A stretch of 10,630 bases of DNA from the NCBI GenBank assembly GCA_031256755.1, contig JAIRPZ010000128.1:1-10630 (forward strand), written 5' to 3'. The position numbers and the translations under genes were made by a program. This DNA comes from Planctomycetaceae bacterium. Its GTDB lineage: Bacteria > Planctomycetota > Planctomycetia > Pirellulales > Thermoguttaceae. The notes beneath the pieces are model-generated. The model was not told the DNA's origin, did not search any database, and saw nothing but the letters and a program-made list of their open reading frames with translations. Positions 1-6,702 of this stretch are shown here, in pieces; position 1 is the stretch's first letter, and each line of letters starts with the position of its first letter.

Positions 1-2
1 TT

Positions 3-2213
3 GTGCCGGACGACCCGTTTTTGAATATCCAGCCGCCGCCGGATTTGCCGAAACCGGAAACAGTTCACGCTCCGCCGTCGCCAGTTGCCGGATCGAAAGA
101 CCCGTTTTTGAATATTCCGCTTTTAACTGTGCCTCCGCAGCCGGCAGCCGTTATGCCGGTTCCGCCGCGTGATCCGTTCCTTCAGGCAGCACAAAACCCG
201 CTGCCGGTCATTGCCGCCCTGCCGAAACAAAATGCGGAAACAAAACATAACATCAAGCATAACATTTTGAATGAACCGCTTCTCCGCATTCGTCCTTCCG
301 AAAAAATTTATGAGACGGATACGTTAACATTCAGTCAAGACACTCACGGCAACCGCAAAGATGATCGTACCGCGGCGACATCGGCGGCGGACTCTGCCGT
401 TATCCGTATATTGCCGGACACTTCTTTATCCGTTGCTCGCGGCGATACCGGCGGAAACGGCATGCTGCGGCGGATCCCCGCCAGCGGTCTTTCATCAGCC
501 GTATCGAATCCGGCAGTGGTGAAAAGATTGCCGTCCGAGAAAAGAAAAGAGACTGGCATAAAATCCGATCTGAAAAAAGAATCCGCTGTAAACAGACAAA
601 GCCGGAATATCACGGAAAACCCGATCCGTTTGGATCGGTTCAATACCGGAATAAGGGAAAAATTGCCATTGTCGCCGGACATTTTAGTCAAACAAAGGGA
701 TTTACCGGAATTGGAAAACCGAAAACCGGTCTCCGCCGGTTTCGACCCCCAGCCGGAGAAATTGGTGTCTGTACCGCCGCGGCGAGCGGAACCGGAGCGT
801 ATGGAACTGACCCGCATTACTGCACCGCACGCACATTCCGAAACGAATTCCGAATCAGTATCAGAATCGGAATGGAACAGTCGTGTTCCGGCGGGGGAAC
901 GGTTCAAACCGGAAACCGCACCGGATGTATTGACGTTCAGTATTGCCGCCGCTCAACAAGAAGAGGATTCGGTCTTCCCTGTTGTTTCCAAGCCGCCGGA
1001 TATGCCGAAAAAGGATGAGTTTTTGCCGCCGGCTGCTGCCGAATTTGTCGTCCCGCCGCCGGATACTGCCGGCTTGCTCGTGCAAACAAAACCGGTTCCC
1101 AAGGGAAGCAGTGAACCAAAAGAACAGGAGAAACAAGTTGCCGGACAACCTGCGGGCGTATCCGCAGAACCCGTTGTTAAAAATGAATTGGCAGCGAACA
1201 ACGACATTAAAACAGAGAACAGACCTTTACCGGAAACTAAATCTTCTGTTACGGAAATCACTGCGGTCGACCGTCCCAATGAAAGCGGTCAAAGCCCGGA
1301 GAATCTGCCGATGCCTCATTCCCAGTATCCTGATCCTTTTTTGCAGCAATCTGATCCTTCGCTGACAGTCAGAACGCCTGTGCCGAGCCGTTTTTCGGAA
1401 CCGCATTTGCCGGAAATAAAAGAGGAAAAACCCGTTGTTGCCGAAAATCCCTCAGATCCTTTTGCGGCGATTGCTGAATCCGCACCGGTTGTCCGTTTCG
1501 CACCGCCGCAAATGGCTGCGGCACCGCCGGTTGCGGAGAAAGAGACACCGGCGCAGCCGCCTGTGCAACCGCACTATGCGTCCTCCGAACCGGCGGTGTT
1601 GCCACAAATTCCCGAAGAGAAAGCCGAACCGATGCCGACACCGGTTCACATTACGCAGCCTTTTGCCGCCCAAACGCCTGCGGAAAGCAGCAGCCATTTG
1701 GCAGCAGTACGCCCTTCTGAAAATACGGCAACTCTGCCCCCTGCCCTGTTGCCGCAGCCGATTGCTGTTGCCGCACGGGAGAAAAATTATGTCGCTCCTG
1801 AAAATGCGTTAGTGAACCGCAATGCCGGCAGCACAGCACAGAACAGTGTTCCAAACAACGGCATAGCAAAAGCGAAAAACATCGAAAATGTGAAACCGCT
1901 GCCCGTTCCGGCAGCGGAAAAATTACCGGACATATCGCCGCAACCAGAGATCGTGCAGACACTTCCGCCGGTTATTCATGTCCCGTCCGTACCCATGTCG
2001 GATCGTATTCCTGTTTCTGCGTTTCCGATAGCCGAACATCAGCCGTCAATGCCGCATACAGCGATACCGAACACTCTGCCGGATATCGTGAATGTACCGG
2101 AACGGCGTGAAGAACCTCGCGGCTTTGCGACAACCCGATCCAAAAAACCTCGCCAGCCCGAACAGCCGGAACACGTTGCCGAGCAGCCCGGTTATGCCCG
2201 CAGCAGCCGATAA
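3..2213 (+). CDS. Proline-rich low-complexity protein (5'-partial)
   Basis: Not recognised as a known family. At least 736 codons are open from the window's left edge to a TAA at 2211-2213. The first codon seen is GTG at position 3, but there is no room to see a ribosome site and the text starts mid-repeat, so the gene very probably begins further left. The product is dominated by Pro, Glu, Ala, Val and Ser, with no globular domain, no membrane segment and almost no Cys or Trp, so it should be largely disordered. A short motif DPFL recurs: residues 4, 33 and 57 near the start (the first two as DPFLNI), a degenerate EPLLRI near 92, then DPFLQQ at 444, DPSLTV at 451 and DPFAAI at 485. The last 40 residues are richer in Arg and Lys. 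It could be a linker or tail region of a larger envelope-spanning or surface protein (TonB-like Pro-rich linkers look similar), but that is only a guess. Being open and free of stops over 2.2 kb argues that it is truly coded. Confidence 0.7.
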   Translation: MPDDPFLNIQPPPDLPKPETVHAPPSPVAGSKDPFLNIPLLTVPPQPAAVMPVPPRDPFLQAAQNPLPVIAALPKQNAETKHNIKHNILNEPLLRIRPSEKIYETDTLTFSQDTHGNRKDDRTAATSAADSAVIRILPDTSLSVARGDTGGNGMLRRIPASGLSSAVSNPAVVKRLPSEKRKETGIKSDLKKESAVNRQSRNITENPIRLDRFNTGIREKLPLSPDILVKQRDLPELENRKPVSAGFDPQPEKLVSVPPRRAEPERMELTRITAPHAHSETNSESVSESEWNSRVPAGERFKPETAPDVLTFSIAAAQQEEDSVFPVVSKPPDMPKKDEFLPPAAAEFVVPPPDTAGLLVQTKPVPKGSSEPKEQEKQVAGQPAGVSAEPVVKNELAANNDIKTENRPLPETKSSVTEITAVDRPNESGQSPENLPMPHSQYPDPFLQQSDPSLTVRTPVPSRFSEPHLPEIKEEKPVVAENPSDPFAAIAESAPVVRFAPPQMAAAPPVAEKETPAQPPVQPHYASSEPAVLPQIPEEKAEPMPTPVHITQPFAAQTPAESSSHLAAVRPSENTATLPPALLPQPIAVAAREKNYVAPENALVNRNAGSTAQNSVPNNGIAKAKNIENVKPLPVPAAEKLPDISPQPEIVQTLPPVIHVPSVPMSDRIPVSAFPIAEHQPSMPHTAIPNTLPDIVNVPERREEPRGFATTRSKKPRQPEQPEHVAEQPGYARSSR
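12..115 (+). repeat. In-frame direct repeat encoding DPFLNI
   Basis: The 17-base string gacccgtttttgaatat occurs exactly at 12-28 and 99-115, 87 bases (29 codons) apart and in the same reading frame. A diverged copy (gatccgttccttcag, DPFLQ) follows at 171, and others at 1332, 1353 and 1455. The identical DNA copies suggest recent internal duplication of a short protein motif, with proline-rich spacers of unequal length between copies. Confidence 0.75.
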
Positions 2214-2253
2214 CTCACGATCACCCGCCCGTTTTCCGCAGTCCCGAAGATAT

Positions 2254-2275
2254 TCCGTTGTCAATTCTGAACGGA
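2254..2275. promoter_or_regulatory. Inverted repeat over the -35 region, candidate operator
   Basis: TCCGTT (2254-2259) and AACGGA (2270-2275) form a perfect 6-base dyad with a 10-base centre. One arm runs into the -35 hexamer and the other lies in the spacer upstream of the -10. This placement suits a repressor site that blocks RNA polymerase. No regulator is encoded nearby, and a dyad of this size can occur by chance. Confidence 0.35.
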
Positions 2276-2285
2276 CTGGTATAAT
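2258..2285 (+). promoter_or_regulatory. Sigma70-type promoter of the dehydrogenase gene
   Basis: The -35 element is TTGTCA at 2258-2263, followed by a 16-base spacer and a perfect TATAAT at 2280-2285. TG at 2277-2278 makes it an extended -10 (TGGTATAAT). Transcription would start near 2292, giving a leader of roughly 23 bases before the GTG at 2315. It lies just after the end of the proline-rich gene and is the only plausible driver of the dehydrogenase, separating the two transcription units. Prediction from sequence only. Confidence 0.75.
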
Positions 2286-2314
2286 AACCGCCTGTTTTAA
2301 CAATCCGTAAGAAT

Positions 2315-3397
2315 GTGACCGCAATAACCAGCAAAAAACTTCAAATCGCCGTCATCGGCGGCGACGGTACGGGTCCTGAAGTGACCGCCGAAGCCGTCAA
2401 AGTCCTCAAAGCCGTCAGCAAACTGGAAAAGTTTGACGTGCAGTTCGACCCTTTCGACATCTGCGGCAATCGGTATCTCCAAAAGGGAATCACTATCACC
2501 GATGACGAAATGGCGGCACTCCGCCGATACAGTTCGATTCTGCTCGGTGCCATTGGTCATCCCGATGTCCCGCCCGGCGTGCTGGAAAAAGCCCTCCTTC
2601 TGCGGATGCGGTTCGAGTTTGACCAGTATATCAATCTCCGTCCGGTCAAATTGCTGCCGGGTGTAGAAACGCCTCTCAAAGATAAAAAACCGGAAGACAT
2701 TGATTTCGTTGTTGTCCGGGAAAATACGGAAGACCTCTACACCGGTGTCGGCGGCTGTATGAAAAAAGGAACGCCGGACGAAGTCGCTACGCAAACCGCC
2801 GTCTATACCCGGAAAGGAACGGAACGCTGTATCCGCTGGGCGTTTGAATACACGCGGAAACGGAATAACCCGAAAGGGAAGTTGCTGACTCTCGTGGCGA
2901 AAACCAACGTATTAACGTTTGGGCATGACCTTTGGATGCGGACATTTCAGGAAGTCGCGAAGGAATATCCCGACGTGAAAACGGACTACAACAACGTGGA
3001 TGCCTGCTGTATGTGGATGGTGAAGAATCCCGAATACTATGACGTTATTGTAACAACAAATATGTTCGGCGATATTATTACCGACCTTGCCGGCATGCTG
3101 CAAGGCGGGATGGGCGTGGCGGCGGGGGGCAACATCAATCCTGAAAAAGGAGGTTGCAGTATGTATGAACCGATGGGCGGTTCGGCACCGAAATACACCG
3201 GCAGGAACGTCATCAACCCCGTTGCGGCAATCAATGCGGCGGCGATGCTTCTGGAACAGGAAGGATACACCAAAGCGGCAGAACGAATCAGCCGAGCGGT
3301 TTCAGTTGTGACCGGTACGAAAATGAAAAGTCAGGCGGCGGGCAAAATGGGATACGGCACAAGTGAAATCGGCGATTTGGTCTGCGAAAATTTATGA
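2315..3397 (+). CDS. Isocitrate/isopropylmalate dehydrogenase family enzyme
   Basis: A 360-residue member of the metal- and NAD(P)-dependent beta-decarboxylating dehydrogenases (LeuB, IDH, tartrate dehydrogenase), cytoplasmic and of normal family length. Visible landmarks are the N-terminal GDGTGPEV at 16-23, the substrate-binding arginines in LLRMR (R98) and LRP (R109), R135 with RENTED and Y142, the catalytic lysine in AKTN (K196), and metal-binding aspartates D229, D253 and D257 in NNVDA and FGDIITDLAG. The cofactor loop GGSAPKYTG covers 288-296. The substrate-arginine helix has Leu residues as in LeuB, whereas RENTED and the Lys-Tyr pair after SAP (K293-Y294) resemble isocitrate dehydrogenase. 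From memory, close relatives in planctomycetes are usually annotated as 3-isopropylmalate dehydrogenase. The reaction is NAD(P)-linked oxidative decarboxylation of a 2-hydroxy acid, in leucine synthesis or the citrate cycle; the substrate cannot be settled here. The start is GTG at 2315, because an in-frame TAA lies at 2285-2287 and no ATG occurs near it; the ribosome site is weak. No leu or citrate-cycle genes adjoin it. Confidence 0.9.
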   Translation: MTAITSKKLQIAVIGGDGTGPEVTAEAVKVLKAVSKLEKFDVQFDPFDICGNRYLQKGITITDDEMAALRRYSSILLGAIGHPDVPPGVLEKALLLRMRFEFDQYINLRPVKLLPGVETPLKDKKPEDIDFVVVRENTEDLYTGVGGCMKKGTPDEVATQTAVYTRKGTERCIRWAFEYTRKRNNPKGKLLTLVAKTNVLTFGHDLWMRTFQEVAKEYPDVKTDYNNVDACCMWMVKNPEYYDVIVTTNMFGDIITDLAGMLQGGMGVAAGGNINPEKGGCSMYEPMGGSAPKYTGRNVINPVAAINAAAMLLEQEGYTKAAERISRAVSVVTGTKMKSQAAGKMGYGTSEIGDLVCENL

Positions 3398-3398
3398 C

Positions 3399-6300
3399 TC
3401 ATTCCGACCGCTGTATCTGAACCGGTCCGAGGAGTCCTGCCGGGAGCAGCGGCGAGTCCGCCTTCCACACGTTTTGCCAAGTTGACCACGTTGTCCGTTT
3501 TTCCGCCGGCAGTTTCGCATCGCCGATGAGACGGTTCACCCATTGATTCGCCGTTTCGATTTTCAATTCGTTTTTGCCCTCCCGAACCGCTTCCGTAATT
3601 TCCACCCGGTACGGCGGTGCCCAAACCGTTCTCACCTCTTTTCCGTTCAGCGTTACCCTTGCCATGACTTCCACATTACCCAAGTCCAGATAAATCTTGC
3701 CGGAACCGGGTTTTTCGTTCAACGTGAATTCCTTCGTGTACGTTGCCGTTCCCGAAAAGTATTTCACCCGCTCGTCCGCATGTTTTGACCAATCCGTCAG
3801 TTGCGGAAAATTTAACGTAAACGTCTCGTTGTTCTGTTTTTGGTGAAACGTCACAGTCCAATCGGCGTTTAAGTCCGCCGGCACCGCTGTTTTTACCGGC
3901 TGTAATGTTTCATCCCAATCGAATGACTTTATCACTGTACCATCAGCCGCCGTTGTTGTCTCTCCCTTCAGCAGCGGCAGAGACATCGGCAGCCGGAGGT
4001 ATTGAACAAACGCCGCATTGCCGGGCATCGAAGTATCAATAAACAGATAAAACAACGACTGTCCGCCGTCCAGTTTTACCGGAACATTTGTCCCGTGAAG
4101 TCCCTCGTCTGTTTGGATAGAAGCCGATAGATGTCCCTGATACGCTTTGCCGGTGAGCGGGTCAAAAATCACCAATATTTTGCTATGCTCGGCATTGGAC
4201 TCCTTACGGCGGCTTTCACGGAATTGAACGTAATCCGCAAACGGTTTCTCCGACCGGTTGGACACGAAGTAAATATCCATGCCGCCGTCTCGTGTATGAA
4301 AATACCGGAGCGAATTTCCCTTTGAAGTAAAATCCTCGGCAACTTTTTGTTTCAATATATCCGCCGTAAAATCATAAGAAGGATAAAGTTCTTTTGATTC
4401 CGGCGGCGCAATGAGTTTGCGGTTGACACGTTCTGCAATGATTTTGATTTCATCATCCGCTTTCGGATACCCCTGCAAAGAAGGGGATTTTTTCGGAAGT
4501 TGACCGATAACCAATGCACCGGCGTTGACCATTTTTTCGATTTTCTGCGCCATCGGCAACGTCATTGTTTCGACATTCGGCAGCACCAGCACCTGATATT
4601 CCGCACCGCTTGGGAAAACAATTTTGCTGCCGGATTTCCACTGAAGCGTGCGTGTCGTCCCGCGTGCCACCTCGTCTTTGTCAACAAGGTTTTCCTTTTT
4701 GACATCCGCCAGTTTCAGAAAGGACATCGGGTCGCAGCCGTCAAAACGGTAGCCGCGATGGTCGCGGAAAAATTCTTTGCCGACCAACGCCGATGCAGGC
4801 GGCGTAAAAACAACTGGCGCGCCTTCCTGTTCGAGATACAGAATGTCCGCAACGGGTTTGCCTTTTTGTAACAAAAATTGACACCGCGCCAGATAGCGGT
4901 GATAGTCCTGCGACATTTCCCACCACGGCTGCGTCCGCTCCCAATGGATTCCGTATTGTCCCATCGAAAAACCCGGATACTTGTCAGGCAGCGGCTGATG
5001 CTGATACCGGTGAAACACAAATCGGTTGATGCCCGCGCAAAAAGCCCAGTCCCCCTGCTGTTTCAGCGTTTTCGGCGAAAACCGCCACCGGTCGACTCCC
5101 CCGTTGCCGGTAAATGCTTCCGCCGCAACGACTTGTCTCCCGTGAATGTGTCCGACCGAAGCCGCTTCCCAGCAGGCGAACGCTGTCAGAAAACCGCCCG
5201 CCGGAAACCAGAATTCTCCCATCGGTACATCGGCAGCGGCACCGAAACTCATATCATTGCACGGCATCATATCATACGGCTCGATTGACAATTTCATTCC
5301 GTTCTTGTGCGCCGTTTCCCGAAGGTATTCGCCATGATTTTCAATCATCACTTCCTGTGCCGTCTGCCGGACATCCCAGAGAAACCGCTCCGTGATTTCG
5401 CGGCTTTCCGTCACATATCCCAAGTAGGCGGGAAGATACGGCATCGGGTCGTAGCCGCGCCGCTTTGCAAATTCGGCAAAAAACGTTTCGGAGTAATTCT
5501 GCGAACCCATTTCCCACGAGTCAATGTGAAAATACTTTAAGCCGCCGGCGGATTTTGCTCTTTCCGATGCTGTTTTGCCGGTTTTTTGTAACAATTTATT
5601 GAGGTAATGGACTGCGTGAATATCAAAAGCGTTTTTATCCAGTTTGGAGGATTCCAGTCCCATTCCGGGCAGCGGTGCGGGACGTGTGTTGGCACCGGTT
5701 GACGTTGCCGCCAACCGCAGTATCGTCCACTTTCCTTCGGGAACGTCCCACGTCAATTTTCCGTCTTTGAATTTGTCCGTCAGGTCAAGGCTCTTTTTTG
5801 TTTCAATAACTGCATCTTTTTCACCGGCAGAATATTCTGCTTTTGATTCGAGATACGGCTTGGTACTTCTGTCGGAAGAATAGGGCTTGCGGTAATAAAG
5901 GGCTTTTTCGTCAATATCAGCGGTTTTTTTATTTCCTTCCGGCGAGGGAAACGCAATCACTTTGACATCTTTGAACCATTCTTTTCTTGCTTTTTCGATT
6001 TCTGCCGGCAGCTGGTTTTCACCGAAAAAGGGTTTCCGCGGCACCGGCAGCGGAAGTTCGGCATTGAATTTGTCCGGGCCGCTGACGTTCAATTCCGATG
6101 CGGTAAGATGGAGCATGGAATGTTCGGGGGTTATCCAGGGACCGCCGCTGCCTGTCCAGCCGGGACCGGAAACCAGAGTGAGTTCGAGACCGAGCCGTTC
6201 GGATTCGCGGACGAGGTGGACGAAAGTGTCCTGCCATTCTTCGCTCATAAACTTGACGTTTCCGCGCGGCACGCCGGTATAGATTTCCATCAGAATCATT

Positions 6301-6638
6301 CCGCCGATGCCGGCACGTTTCATGGCTTCGAGGTCAGCGGTGATTCCTTCTTTGGAAAAATTCCCGTCCATCACGAACAAATAGACCCAGGGGCGTGCGG
6401 AATCCGGCGGGCTGCGGAATTCGCTTTGCAGTTTTTCGAGGTCAACATCCGCCTGTAAAACAGCGGACGCAAACAGGAACAGAACAAAGCAAAGGCAGGA
6501 CACTGCATACCGCAGCACCGTATACCGCAGCCGGTAAGGCGTTGGGTGACGGCACTCATTCAGACCGCCGCTTCGTTGGAGGGCTGCCGTTTTTGCAGGT
6601 TCAATTTCAACCGGATTGAGTCTAACAGCAAATCGCAT
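3399..6638 (-). CDS. Secreted GH106-like glycoside hydrolase
   Basis: A 1079-residue exported enzyme resembling family GH106 (alpha-L-rhamnosidases), which remove terminal rhamnose from plant or algal polysaccharides; family length is similar. A hydrophobic signal segment lies at about 43-62 with a likely cut after LQA (61-63). The hallmark N-terminal block follows at 83-115 (ARPWVY, then DGN, KEGITADLEAMKRAGIGG). The TIM-barrel region has HIDSWE (371-376), SIEPYD (451-456) and AAEAFTG (505-511). E376 and E507 are candidate catalytic residues; their spacing of 131 fits the acid/base pair I recall for the Bacteroides enzyme BT0986. The C-terminal part (about 920-1076) is a galactose-binding-like beta-sandwich with LDLGNVEVMARV, LNGKEV, WAPPYRVEITEAV and the end motif LLPAGLLGPVQI. 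The ATG start at 6638 fits the promoter at 6674-6702, but leaves a 40-residue lead before the signal peptide; a GTG at 6518 (residue 41) would give a normal-length signal. No clear ribosome site is seen for either start. True substrate unknown. Confidence 0.85.
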   Translation of the reverse strand: MRFAVRLNPVEIEPAKTAALQRSGGLNECRHPTPYRLRYTVLRYAVSCLCFVLFLFASAVLQADVDLEKLQSEFRSPPDSARPWVYLFVMDGNFSKEGITADLEAMKRAGIGGMILMEIYTGVPRGNVKFMSEEWQDTFVHLVRESERLGLELTLVSGPGWTGSGGPWITPEHSMLHLTASELNVSGPDKFNAELPLPVPRKPFFGENQLPAEIEKARKEWFKDVKVIAFPSPEGNKKTADIDEKALYYRKPYSSDRSTKPYLESKAEYSAGEKDAVIETKKSLDLTDKFKDGKLTWDVPEGKWTILRLAATSTGANTRPAPLPGMGLESSKLDKNAFDIHAVHYLNKLLQKTGKTASERAKSAGGLKYFHIDSWEMGSQNYSETFFAEFAKRRGYDPMPYLPAYLGYVTESREITERFLWDVRQTAQEVMIENHGEYLRETAHKNGMKLSIEPYDMMPCNDMSFGAAADVPMGEFWFPAGGFLTAFACWEAASVGHIHGRQVVAAEAFTGNGGVDRWRFSPKTLKQQGDWAFCAGINRFVFHRYQHQPLPDKYPGFSMGQYGIHWERTQPWWEMSQDYHRYLARCQFLLQKGKPVADILYLEQEGAPVVFTPPASALVGKEFFRDHRGYRFDGCDPMSFLKLADVKKENLVDKDEVARGTTRTLQWKSGSKIVFPSGAEYQVLVLPNVETMTLPMAQKIEKMVNAGALVIGQLPKKSPSLQGYPKADDEIKIIAERVNRKLIAPPESKELYPSYDFTADILKQKVAEDFTSKGNSLRYFHTRDGGMDIYFVSNRSEKPFADYVQFRESRRKESNAEHSKILVIFDPLTGKAYQGHLSASIQTDEGLHGTNVPVKLDGGQSLFYLFIDTSMPGNAAFVQYLRLPMSLPLLKGETTTAADGTVIKSFDWDETLQPVKTAVPADLNADWTVTFHQKQNNETFTLNFPQLTDWSKHADERVKYFSGTATYTKEFTLNEKPGSGKIYLDLGNVEVMARVTLNGKEVRTVWAPPYRVEITEAVREGKNELKIETANQWVNRLIGDAKLPAEKRTTWSTWQNVWKADSPLLPAGLLGPVQIQRSE

Positions 6639-6665
6639 TGCAGGAACAAATGTAAAAGGAAAAGA

Positions 6666-6695
6666 CGGCAGGTATTATAGCAGAGTTTACTGCCG
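6666..6695. promoter_or_regulatory. Inverted repeat flanking the -10 box
   Basis: CGGCAG (6666-6671) and CTGCCG (6690-6695) are perfect 6-base arms with an 18-base centre holding the -10 box and the TAA of the upstream gene. It may be an operator for the hydrolase promoter or a weak 3' stem for the DUF4139 transcript. No T-tract follows directly, so it is not a standard terminator. Chance remains possible. Confidence 0.25.
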
Positions 6696-6702
6696 AATCC
6701 AA
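6674..6702 (-). promoter_or_regulatory. Extended -10 promoter of the GH106-like gene
   Basis: On the minus strand the -10 is a perfect TATAAT (6679 down to 6674) preceded by TGC, giving an extended -10 (TGCTATAAT). A TTGGAT hexamer at 6702-6697 lies 17 bases upstream; only its TTG fits the -35 consensus. The predicted start is near 6667, about 29 bases before the ATG at 6638. The -35 lies inside the last codons of the DUF4139 gene, so the hydrolase can be transcribed independently of it. Confidence 0.65.

Noticed and set aside
943..1812. Long open frames overlapping the proline-rich gene on both strands, rich in Arg and Ser
   Set aside because: They are out-of-phase readings of a proline-rich, GC-biased coding sequence; no ribosome sites, no domains, and composition typical of shadow frames.
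2214..2257. Terminator after the proline-rich gene
   Set aside because: No stem followed by a T-tract can be found between its stop and the dehydrogenase promoter.
4500..5540. Plus-strand open frames inside the hydrolase gene
   Set aside because: The minus-strand frame carries clear GH106 motifs throughout this stretch; the opposite frames show only basic, low-information sequence.
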